Source: Methylomarinum sp964397365
Lineage (GTDB): Bacteria; Pseudomonadota; Gammaproteobacteria; Methylococcales; Methylomonadaceae
Direction of reading: 5' to 3'
Length of the DNA stretch: 15,054 bases
NCBI GenBank assembly: GCA_964397365.1
Contig: CAYNIU010000051.1
Span: forward strand, 1 to 15,054
Both the position numbers and the translations under genes were made by a program. Below the pieces are notes generated by a model. That model had not been told where the DNA came from. It did not search any database and saw only the letters and a program-made list of their open reading frames with translations. This document shows positions 1 through 6,268 of the stretch, piece by piece; within the stretch, counting starts at the first letter, position 1, and each line of letters begins with the position of its first letter.

Positions 1-56
1 GAACAGCGAACAGCGAACAGCGAACAGCGAACAGCGAACAGCGAACAGCGAACAGT
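1..56. repeat. Heptanucleotide tandem repeat (GAACAGC)n inside an open reading frame
   Basis: Seven perfect copies of GAACAGC fill bases 1-49 and an eighth copy, GAACAGT, ends at 56. The array continues off the left edge, so its true copy number is unknown. Because 7 is not a multiple of 3, three units make 21 bases and encode a seven-residue repeat. All three forward frames give the same peptide, circularly permuted (TANSEQR). The frame that continues into the PAS-GGDEF-EAL gene is open through the array. Gain or loss of one unit would keep the peptide repeat but shift everything downstream. Such arrays are prone to slippage and also to assembly collapse. Confidence 0.95.
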
Positions 57-1739
57 GCTTCGACCACACAAAATAAAAAAATATCCCTGGAACTTTATAG
101 AATCATATTTGAGGTCTCTTCTGATGGCATGTTTATTACTGATGCACAGGCCAAAATTTGTCATGTGAATCCAGCTTTCACCAGAATTACAGGATTTGAA
201 AAGAACGAGGTTTTAGGTAAGAATCCCAGCATTTTATCTTCAGGTCGTCAGGATGCTTGCTTTTATCAAAATATGTGGCAAAACATCCTCAATGCCAAAT
301 GCTGGCAGGGAGAAATCTGGAACAAAAAGAAAAATCAAGAGGTTTTTCCTGTCTGGCAAACGATTAATGCAGTGGGACAAGGTGATAATATCGAATATTA
401 CATTTCGGTATTCAGTGATATTTCCAAACTCAAGGAAGCGGAACAACAACTCTGGCATCTGGCGCATTTCGATTCCTTGACCGGTCTGGCCAACCGGAAA
501 TTGCTGGAAAAACGCGTCAAGCAGGAAATTTCAATTTGCAAACGGTTGCAGCATTACAGCGCTTTATTGTTTCTTGATCTGGATGAATTCAAAACTGTAA
601 ACGATTCACTAGGCCATAAAATGGGTGATATTCTGTTGACTGAAGTCGCTCAATGCTTAAAACAGGAATTACGGGAAGAAGACATTGTCTCCCGCTTAGG
701 TGGCGATGAATTTATTATTTTACTGACCAATTTATCGGCGGATAAAGAAAAAACAATCAGTCATGTCGTTATCGTCGTCGATAAGATATTAGATGCCTTA
801 ACCCGACCTTTTTTTGTTCAACAGCATGAATTGCGTATTTCCGCCAGTATCGGGATCACACTGTTACCCAATCAGGACAGTAACGTTGAACAGTTATTGA
901 AACAGGCAGATACCGCAATGTATGCCGCCAAGGCAAATGGGAGAAACGGTTATAGTTTCTATTACCCGGAGATGCAACAAAAAGCGGATACACGCTTATT
1001 GCTGAAAAAAGAATTACATCAGGCGCTTGCTGACAATCAGTTTGATCTGCTGTATCAACCTCAATATGACAAGAATAGAAAGCTTCTGGGTTGCGAGGCA
1101 CTGATTCGTTGGCATCACCCCGAAAAAGGCACAATTTCCCCGGCAGACTTTATACCTGTCGCTGAAAATAACGGTCTAATCATTGAAATAGGCGAACAAA
1201 TAATGGCTCAAGCTTGTCAGCAATTGATTGTATGGCAACAACAAGGACATCATGTTCCCCATCTTTCCATCAATATCAGTCCCCGTCAGTTTGTTGATAA
1301 ATACTTTGTCGAAATGGTCAGCGCCATTGTTCACCGTTCGGACGTTAATCCACAACAGATCATACTGGAAATAACCGAAGGGTTGATTGTTAAAGATATC
1401 CGCGCCAGTATTGAAAAAATGAATGCGTTAAAAAAACTGGGATTTAAATTTTCAATTGACGACTTTGGCACCGGCTATTCGTCATTGTCCTATTTAACGC
1501 GATTGCCCATTGATGAACTCAAAATAGATCGTTCTTTTGTTTGTAATATTGAAAAAAATCCGACCGATACTGTTATCGTCGATACCATTGTTGCAATGGC
1601 CAAACATTTACATCTAAATTTGGTTGCCGAGGGAGTGGAAACTGAAGAACAGTTGAGGTTTCTTCTGAATTGTGGCTGCCAGTGTTTTCAGGGTTATTAT
1701 TTTTGTAAGCCTGTACCTGGAAATCAAGTTTTTACTTAA
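1..1739 (+). CDS. PAS-GGDEF-EAL bifunctional cyclic-di-GMP enzyme (5' partial)
   Basis: Predicted cytoplasmic sensor enzyme that can make and break cyclic di-GMP. The first ATG is at 129, but the frame is open from base 3, and bases 96-128 encode the start of the PAS fold (YRIIFEVSSDG, running into MFITD). The real start therefore lies off the left edge; no ATG, GTG or TTG occurs in frame between 3 and 129. Numbering from Met129, PAS is about 1-100 (NPAF, ITGF), GGDEF about 105-275 and EAL about 290-536. The synthase motif GGDEF (191-195) is intact with an inhibitory I-site REED (182-185) five residues before it. Phosphodiesterase motifs are intact too: EAL 323-325, the EITEG segment, DDFGTGYSS and the GVETEEQ stretch. 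Both activities are thus possible, and the net direction cannot be read from sequence. The tandem repeat encodes a polar TANSEQR linker just before PAS, and other domains may precede it. The gene ends convergently 26 bp from the next gene. Confidence 0.95.
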   Translation, partial: TANSEQRTANSEQRTANSASTTQNKKISLELYRIIFEVSSDGMFITDAQAKICHVNPAFTRITGFEKNEVLGKNPSILSSGRQDACFYQNMWQNILNAKCWQGEIWNKKKNQEVFPVWQTINAVGQGDNIEYYISVFSDISKLKEAEQQLWHLAHFDSLTGLANRKLLEKRVKQEISICKRLQHYSALLFLDLDEFKTVNDSLGHKMGDILLTEVAQCLKQELREEDIVSRLGGDEFIILLTNLSADKEKTISHVVIVVDKILDALTRPFFVQQHELRISASIGITLLPNQDSNVEQLLKQADTAMYAAKANGRNGYSFYYPEMQQKADTRLLLKKELHQALADNQFDLLYQPQYDKNRKLLGCEALIRWHHPEKGTISPADFIPVAENNGLIIEIGEQIMAQACQQLIVWQQQGHHVPHLSINISPRQFVDKYFVEMVSAIVHRSDVNPQQIILEITEGLIVKDIRASIEKMNALKKLGFKFSIDDFGTGYSSLSYLTRLPIDELKIDRSFVCNIEKNPTDTVIVDTIVAMAKHLHLNLVAEGVETEEQLRFLLNCGCQCFQGYYFCKPVPGNQVFT

Positions 1740-1765
1740 TCAGTATTGGATGAAATCTCTTGTTT

Positions 1766-2644
1766 TTATGTTTCTGCCAAAAGTTGCATTATCATGGATT
1801 CGGCTTGATGCAGATACGAACGACCAAACAGGTTAAGATGGTTGAGGATATGGTAGAGGTTGTAGAGGGTTTTACGGACTTGATAACCTGAATCCAATGG
1901 GTAGCAGTTCTGATAAGCCTGATAGAAAACCGGACTGAAGCCGCCAAATAATTCTGTCATTGCTATATCGGTTTCCCGGTCGCCGTAATAGCAGGCAGGG
2001 TCATAGATTAGCGGTTGCCCATTCAGAGTGGACGCCGCATTAGCACCCCATAAATCACCATGCAGCAAAACGGGGTGGGGTTGATAATCATTGAAAAACA
2101 CATCAACTTTTGCAGCCAGTTTTTCGCCCTGACTTTGCAATTTACCTCCAAAGCCGTTATTGGCGGCAAATTGCAATTGTTTAAGAAGACGCTGTTGACG
2201 CCAGAATTTTACCCAATCGTTTTGTTGGTTATTGTGTTGTTTGATACTGCCGATAGTATTATCAATATGCCAGCCAAAAAACGGCTGTTGATATTGGTGC
2301 ATGGCAGCCAACTGCTCACCCAGTCGTTGTTCAGATTGATTGTCGAGTCTGTTCAGATGTATATATTCCAAAACAAGATAGCTGTATTCCTCTGTCTGTC
2401 CAAAAGTAATGACTTTGGGTACTTTAACCGTTTTGCTGTTTGCTATTTCTTTTAAACCTTTGGCCTCGGCTTCAAACATAAAAGCCAAGGCCGGACGGTT
2501 GATTTTGATAAACCAGCTAATGGATGGAGTCTGCAAGCGATAGACCGTATTAATGTCGCCGCCACTTAGTGGAGAGATACGGTTGTTGCATAAAGACTCC
2601 CGAGTTGTTTTTTCAAGATGAGGGATCAGATTTTGTATGCTCAT
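1766..2644 (-). CDS. Fructosamine kinase-family protein
   Basis: 292 residues, the usual length for the fructosamine kinase / fructosamine-3-kinase-related family, which phosphorylates sugars attached to amines so that the adduct falls off. It has an aminoglycoside-phosphotransferase-like kinase fold. Visible parts are the N-lobe glycine-rich stretch SGGDINTVYR (27-36), the ATP-binding lysine in FIKINR (K47), the acidic helix FEAEAKGL (57-64), the catalytic loop HGDLWGAN (195-202) and the metal-binding DP (215-216) followed by YYGDRETDIAM. The kinase core is therefore complete. The gene starts 28 bp after the glnS stop and is probably co-transcribed with it, an arrangement that fits protein-repair housekeeping. 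No strong ribosome binding site was seen before the ATG. The true substrate in this organism is not known. Confidence 0.92.
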   Translation of the reverse strand: MSIQNLIPHLEKTTRESLCNNRISPLSGGDINTVYRLQTPSISWFIKINRPALAFMFEAEAKGLKEIANSKTVKVPKVITFGQTEEYSYLVLEYIHLNRLDNQSEQRLGEQLAAMHQYQQPFFGWHIDNTIGSIKQHNNQQNDWVKFWRQQRLLKQLQFAANNGFGGKLQSQGEKLAAKVDVFFNDYQPHPVLLHGDLWGANAASTLNGQPLIYDPACYYGDRETDIAMTELFGGFSPVFYQAYQNCYPLDSGYQVRKTLYNLYHILNHLNLFGRSYLHQAESMIMQLLAET

Positions 2645-2672
2645 TCATCTATACGTGAGTTATTTTTCGGCG

Positions 2673-4331
2673 TTATTTAGTCCAGGTGTCTCGCAATGTT
2701 ACGGTACGGTTAAACACTAGTTTTTCTGCCGTACTTTCAGAATCCACACAAAAATAACCGGTACGTTCAAATTGGTAGCGACTTTCCGGTGTTGCTCCGG
2801 CTAGTGAAGCCTCGACCCGACAATTGCTTAGAATTTCCAGCGAGTCTGGATTTAAGGCGTCCAGGAAATGCGTTTCTGAATCCGGATTGGGTAACTTGAA
2901 TAGGCGGTCATACAAGCGAATTTCAGCAGCTAGCGAATGTTGCTCAGATACCCAGTGGATCACGCCTTTGACTTTACGTCCTTCGGGGTTTTTACCGAGT
3001 GTGGCAGGGTCGTAGGTACAACGTAATTCAGTGATGTTGCCGGCTCTGTCTTTTATCAGCTGTTCGCATTTGATGACATAAGAACCACGCAGTCTTACTT
3101 CACCGCCTTCGACCAGTCGTTTGAACTTTTTGGGTGGAATTTCAGCAAAATCATCCTGTTCGATATAAATTACTTTGCTGAACGGTACCTTGCGAACACC
3201 CATTTCCGGTTTTTGCGGGTGATTGGCAATGTCATAGACTTCGCTGGCATCATCGGCAAAGTTTTCTATAACGACGCGTAATGGTTTTAAAACGGCCATG
3301 CGTCGTGGCGCATTTTCGTTCAAGTCTTCACGGATGCAGTTTTCCAGTACGCCCATCTTGATCCAGGAATCTTTTTTGGTAATACCGATGCGCTCGCAGA
3401 AATCACGGATAGAAGTCGGCGTGTAGCCCGCCCGGCGCAGTCCGGCGATAGTCGGCATGCGTGGATCATCCCAACCGTTGACATAATTCTCTGTGACCAG
3501 TTGATTGAGTTTGCGTTTGCTCATGACTGTATATTCCAGTTGCAGTCTGGCAAATTCAATCTGTTGTGGATGGCAAGGTGTTTGCAGTTTGTCCAGCACC
3601 CAGTCATATAAAGGTCTGTGATCTTCAAATTCCAGTGTACACAAGGAATGAGTGATGCCTTCGATAGCGTCAGAAATACAATGGCTGTAGTCATACATCG
3701 GGTAAATGCACCAGTCATTTCCTGTGCGTTGATGATGGACTCGGCGGATACGATACAGGGCCGGGTCACGCATATTGATATTGGGCGAAGCCATATCTAT
3801 TTTGGCGCGTAAAACATATTCACCGTCGGCAAATTCACCATTGCGCATACGCTCAAATAAATCCAGATTTTCTTCTACAGAGTGGTTTCTGTTCGGACTT
3901 TCTTTGCCGGGTTCTGTCAAGGTGCCACGATATTCGCGGATTTGTTCGGCGCTCAAATTATCGACATAAGCATTGCCGGATTTGATAAGCTGAATGGCAT
4001 ATTGAAAAAGCTGCTCAAAGTAATCAGAGGAATGATGTTTTTCCGTCCATTGAAATCCCAGCCAATGAATATCTCTTTCAATGGCTTCCATAAATTCAAC
4101 ACTTTCCTTTTCTGGATTGGTATCATCAAAACGGAGGTTACAGGTGCCGTTATTTTCGGCGGCGATAGTAAAATTCAAGCAGATTGATTTGGCATGACCA
4201 ATATGCAGATAACCGTTAGGTTCTGGCGGAAAACGGGTGGCGATTTTTCCGTTATTTTTGTTGTTTTTAAGATCGCTGGCAACGATGTGCCTGATAAAGT
4301 TTGATGAGACTGTATTTTCAGGTGTCGACAT
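2673..4331 (-). CDS. glnS: Glutaminyl-tRNA synthetase
   Basis: Class I aminoacyl-tRNA synthetase that charges tRNA-Gln in the cytoplasm. It is 552 residues long, close to the 554 of the Escherichia coli enzyme. The Rossmann catalytic core carries PPEPNG (35-40) and the HIGH motif (43-46). The second class I signature appears as MSKRK (270-274), the normal form in this family. The FDDTNPEKE segment (68-76) and the acceptor-binding region with NMRDP and YPMYDYSH are also typical. The C-terminal anticodon-binding beta-barrels extend from about residue 340 to the end. A dedicated GlnRS instead of the indirect GatCAB route points to Gamma- or Betaproteobacteria. The start chosen matches the family N-terminus, although no clear Shine-Dalgarno precedes it. 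A candidate promoter lies at 4391-4420. Confidence 0.98.
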   Translation of the reverse strand: MSTPENTVSSNFIRHIVASDLKNNKNNGKIATRFPPEPNGYLHIGHAKSICLNFTIAAENNGTCNLRFDDTNPEKESVEFMEAIERDIHWLGFQWTEKHHSSDYFEQLFQYAIQLIKSGNAYVDNLSAEQIREYRGTLTEPGKESPNRNHSVEENLDLFERMRNGEFADGEYVLRAKIDMASPNINMRDPALYRIRRVHHQRTGNDWCIYPMYDYSHCISDAIEGITHSLCTLEFEDHRPLYDWVLDKLQTPCHPQQIEFARLQLEYTVMSKRKLNQLVTENYVNGWDDPRMPTIAGLRRAGYTPTSIRDFCERIGITKKDSWIKMGVLENCIREDLNENAPRRMAVLKPLRVVIENFADDASEVYDIANHPQKPEMGVRKVPFSKVIYIEQDDFAEIPPKKFKRLVEGGEVRLRGSYVIKCEQLIKDRAGNITELRCTYDPATLGKNPEGRKVKGVIHWVSEQHSLAAEIRLYDRLFKLPNPDSETHFLDALNPDSLEILSNCRVEASLAGATPESRYQFERTGYFCVDSESTAEKLVFNRTVTLRDTWTK

Positions 4332-4390
4332 TGAGTTTTTGGAACGCTTTGTTGTTTTTTGAGAAGCTAAAAAAGCTTGGTGAGACGACT

Positions 4391-4420
4391 ATTCTAACTG
4401 GATTGACCCGCTTCCGTAAA
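4391..4420 (-). promoter_or_regulatory. Candidate sigma-70 promoter for glnS
   Basis: On the minus strand, TTTACG (4415-4420, four of six matches to the -35 consensus) and TAGAAT (4391-4396, five of six to the -10) are separated by 18 bp. Transcription would begin near 4384, giving a leader of about 53 nt before glnS. Near the 5' end of that leader lies a short hairpin, AAGCT and AGCTT around a five-base loop (4364-4378). It has no following T-run, so it is not a convincing terminator for the upstream MOSC gene. Prediction from consensus only. Confidence 0.42.
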
Positions 4421-4439
4421 TATACGCGGTTTTGTAATT

Positions 4440-5267
4440 CTATAACGCCGGCTGCTTAGGCCCGGTTTGTTTGATATGTACGATATCTCCAACCGAGAGT
4501 TTACCGTCGCTGCAATCATGTAGGGCGTTTTGTCCAAAGAAAACCTGGTTATTCCATTTTCGCAAACGCTTTAATGTGGTTAACGGTTCCTGGCCAGTTT
4601 CAGCGGTTTCCGGGTTGATAGTAGGGACTGAGCAGCGAGAACACGGTTTAGGGAGACGAAAATTAATCCTGTTAATTGTTATTTCTCGCCAACTGTCCTC
4701 TGCATATTCACGACAACCGGAAACGACCAGATTTGGCCTGAACCGGGATACAGACAAATCCTGCTGCATGGCCTTGTTAAGTGACTGCAACGAGCTGTCA
4801 GAAATAATCAGGAAAGGAAATCCATCAGCAAAGGCAACCTGATCAGTTGTCCGGGCGTAGACAGGATCTACCTTGCGAATGCCATCGTCAGGTTGATACA
4901 CCAGACGGCAGTCAGTGTGCAGAAAATCGCTAAGCCATTGATTAACTTTGTGATTGATAACCCGGGCAGTACAGCGGTCATTCCAGATACTGACTTCAAT
5001 CGAATTTGCGCTATCCGCCTGCAAGGGCAGGAAAATCTGGTTTTCTGCCGATGTTGATAGAATCAATTCATGATTGCTGATGTGCGTTTTTATCAGTGCC
5101 ATTGCCGGCAAACGGCGCTGGCTTAAAAAGCGGTTGTTTTGATCTATCAGCATCCATTTTCTATCGTATCGCAAGCCTTTACTATCGACCGGCCAGGTAT
5201 CGACACTCATGCCTGCCAAAGATTTGACAGGGTAAACATAAATCTGGCTAACAGTGACAGTTGTCAT
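4440..5267 (-). CDS. MOSC domain protein (YcbX/mARC-like, no ferredoxin domain)
   Basis: 275 residues. An N-terminal MOSC_N beta-barrel (about 1-120, opening with IYVYPVKSLAGM) is followed by the MOSC domain (about 125-270). The KPCSRCSVPTINPET segment (207-221) contains the conserved cysteine pair C209 and C212, one of which probably ligates molybdenum by analogy with mARC and YcbX. FGQNA and SVGD near the C-terminus are also family features. Proteins of this group bind molybdenum cofactor and reduce N-hydroxylated compounds. E. coli YcbX is about 369 residues and ends in a 2Fe-2S ferredoxin domain. That domain is absent here, so electrons must come from a separate partner, or the activity differs. 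The start lies 9 bp after the stop of the 109-residue gene, suggesting co-transcription from the PilZ side. The exact substrate is unknown. Confidence 0.88.
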   Translation of the reverse strand: MTTVTVSQIYVYPVKSLAGMSVDTWPVDSKGLRYDRKWMLIDQNNRFLSQRRLPAMALIKTHISNHELILSTSAENQIFLPLQADSANSIEVSIWNDRCTARVINHKVNQWLSDFLHTDCRLVYQPDDGIRKVDPVYARTTDQVAFADGFPFLIISDSSLQSLNKAMQQDLSVSRFRPNLVVSGCREYAEDSWREITINRINFRLPKPCSRCSVPTINPETAETGQEPLTTLKRLRKWNNQVFFGQNALHDCSDGKLSVGDIVHIKQTGPKQPAL

Positions 5268-5276
5268 TAATCAGAA

Positions 5277-5606
5277 TCAACCCAGTAAATTTTTAATTGA
5301 AGCTGCAGCGATATTCGCCTGGGCTGAAATTGCCTGGTTAGGATTGACCTGAAAGGTTTTTTGAATGTTTTGACTGATTTGTTCAGCTTGTTGCCGGTTT
5401 TGAACATTGGCGCTGTTGTTACCCGCTTTAACCGCAGAAGATAATCTTTGTGCGGCAGTCGAGATATTGATGCGATCATCACGGTCACTATCATTTTCCC
5501 GTTCGTTGATGGATGGATTCTGTTTCCCCGACAACGAATTTTGTTGTTCTGGTTTTATGCTGGAAGCAGCGGCGGCTAAATTGGTGTCTACGCTTTTGAT
5601 TTCCAT
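5277..5606 (-). CDS. Small uncharacterised protein with a flagellin-like C-terminal tail
   Basis: 109 residues, not recognised as a named family. The N-terminal two thirds are polar, rich in N, S, Q and charged residues, and probably disordered (about 1-50). A predicted helix follows (NISTAAQRLSSAVKA, about 47-61), then another from about 70. The C-terminus reads AQAN, eight residues, LL and one final residue, the same spacing as the C-terminal D0 helix of flagellins. The middle part loosely resembles the anti-sigma factor FlgM, but the tail does not, and I do not assign FlgM. The coding call is supported by a GAGGG ribosome binding site about 7 nt before the ATG and by tidy spacing: 31 bp after the PilZ gene and 9 bp before the MOSC gene. 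A motility-related role is inference from the tail and the PilZ neighbour. Confidence 0.75.
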   Translation of the reverse strand: MEIKSVDTNLAAAASSIKPEQQNSLSGKQNPSINERENDSDRDDRINISTAAQRLSSAVKAGNNSANVQNRQQAEQISQNIQKTFQVNPNQAISAQANIAAASIKNLLG

Positions 5607-5637
5607 AACATGCCCTCAATCTTAAAAAATATTGATT

Positions 5638-6042
5638 TTATTTGAATATTAAGTCGTTTTGGGTAAATAGTAAATACTCTCCCAGATCATTTCTCATGGT
5701 ATCAAATTTAAGGCCGTATTGTTTTTTAGATGCATTTTTTTTATGAACGACTGTGGCGGTCAAAGTAAATTTTTTACCATCGGGAAAAACCAGTCGTAAT
5801 GTGACCTTGTTTTTGACAGCAAGTTTGATGGAACTGGAAATTAATGCTCCTTTACTACTGATATCAAGTAGTTGTATCAGTATTTCAGTAGATTTTATAA
5901 ACCCTTTCTTTAACAGAATAGCGGAAATATCCGGGCGTACATAGCGAATGGCAACACGTCGGTTAGGTGATATGGCTTCAGTGGTTTCTAAATCGTCATT
6001 TTGTTCGAACATGATTTTTAGTGCGTTTGCTTCTATACACAT
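5638..6042 (-). CDS. PilZ domain protein (cyclic-di-GMP receptor)
   Basis: 134 residues consisting of one PilZ domain after a short acidic N-terminal extension. Both cyclic-di-GMP-binding elements are visible: the arginine motif RRVAIR (28-33, RxxxR) and D-x-S-x-x-G at 60-65 (DISSKG). The remaining beta-barrel strands run through LRLVFPDG and YGLKF. Binding of the second messenger is therefore likely. Known outputs of single-domain PilZ proteins include flagellar motor braking, pilus function and polysaccharide synthesis; which applies here is not shown. The start at 6042 is chosen because TAGAG precedes it at a plausible distance, while the internal ATG at residue 11 has no ribosome binding site. 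The gene heads the leftward block and diverges from the TonB receptor. Its leader carries an inverted repeat touching the ribosome binding site. Confidence 0.93.
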   Translation of the reverse strand: MCIEANALKIMFEQNDDLETTEAISPNRRVAIRYVRPDISAILLKKGFIKSTEILIQLLDISSKGALISSSIKLAVKNKVTLRLVFPDGKKFTLTATVVHKKNASKKQYGLKFDTMRNDLGEYLLFTQNDLIFK

Positions 6043-6053
6043 AACTTTAACTC

Positions 6054-6076
6054 TAGGTTTCTAAGTATTGAACCTA
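6054..6076. promoter_or_regulatory. Inverted repeat in the PilZ gene leader
   Basis: TAGGTT (6054-6059) and AACCTA (6071-6076) form a perfect 6-bp inverted repeat with an 11-bp spacer, ending 11 bp before the PilZ start codon. In the mRNA the downstream arm abuts and partly overlaps the weak ribosome binding site TAGAG. It could be a protein operator or a hairpin that limits translation. A 6-bp repeat in AT-rich DNA can also arise by chance. Confidence 0.35.
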
Positions 6077-6239
6077 ATGTAGAAAAAATCAAATATAAAC
6101 ACCGAAATAGTTTGATGGTAAATGACTTGTGAGCTGTGCCGTAGTGAAGTCACGGATTCAGGTTAAAGGCAGTTACTGTTCCCAATCAGAATACTCAACG
6201 TTCGTTAAATTTATTGTATCCTTCCTGTTTGATGGCTTT

Positions 6240-6245
6240 TATAAT
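6240..6245 (+). promoter_or_regulatory. Candidate -10 box (TATAAT) immediately before the TonB receptor gene
   Basis: A perfect TATAAT lies at 6240-6245. No good -35 box sits 16-18 bp upstream; TTGTAT at 6214-6219 is 20 bp away, too far for a strong sigma-70 site. If used, transcription would begin around 6252, leaving only some 8 nt before the TTG start at 6260, an almost leaderless mRNA. It would also place the ATG at 6244 outside the transcript. Weak prediction. Confidence 0.28.
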
Positions 6246-6268
6246 GAACTATTGATTCTTTGAACTAT
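6245..6268 (+). repeat. Direct repeat TGAACTAT straddling the receptor start
   Basis: TGAACTAT occurs at 6245-6252 and again at 6261-6268, 16 bp apart. The first copy is preceded by A, giving ATG AAC TAT followed at once by a TGA stop. The second is preceded by T, giving TTG AAC TAT, the beginning of the receptor frame. Both therefore spell M/L-N-Y. Removing one 16-bp unit would join the upstream ATG directly to the receptor frame. Confidence 0.8.

Larger units (their letters stand above)
6043..6259. other. Divergent intergenic region, PilZ gene / TonB receptor
   Basis: This 217-bp stretch is the longest gene-free interval. It must hold the promoters of both divergent transcription units. 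Besides the inverted repeat near the PilZ gene and the TATAAT box and direct repeat near the receptor, I see an imperfect dyad CCGT...ACGG at about 6139-6155 that might be an operator. No cobalamin-riboswitch-like element, no Fur-box-like 19-mer and no small RNA signature could be recognised by eye. Confidence 0.6.

Noticed and set aside
1..56. Left-edge repeat as a CRISPR array
   Set aside because: Units are 7 bp, directly adjacent and without spacers.
129..131. ATG 129 as the true start of the GGDEF-EAL gene
   Set aside because: It would cut off the first strand of the PAS fold, which is encoded in frame upstream.
1740..1765. Terminator between the convergent GGDEF-EAL and fructosamine kinase-family genes
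   Set aside because: No stable inverted repeat is visible in this 26-bp gap.
2060..2455. 131-codon frame opposite the fructosamine kinase-family gene
   Set aside because: Shadow of a conserved kinase gene with no ribosome binding site or recognisable product.
4364..4378. Hairpin AAGCT/AGCTT as a terminator for the MOSC gene
   Set aside because: The stem is short and no T-run follows on the minus strand; it lies within the glnS leader.
4471..4842. 123-codon frame opposite the MOSC gene
   Set aside because: Antisense shadow; the MOSC frame carries the conserved motifs.
5277..5606. Assignment of the 109-residue protein as FlgM
   Set aside because: Only the middle segment is loosely similar; the C-terminal helix differs from FlgM and resembles flagellin instead.
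6139..6155. Imperfect dyad CCGT...ACGG as a defined operator
   Set aside because: The arms match only with a bulge, and no known operator consensus fits.
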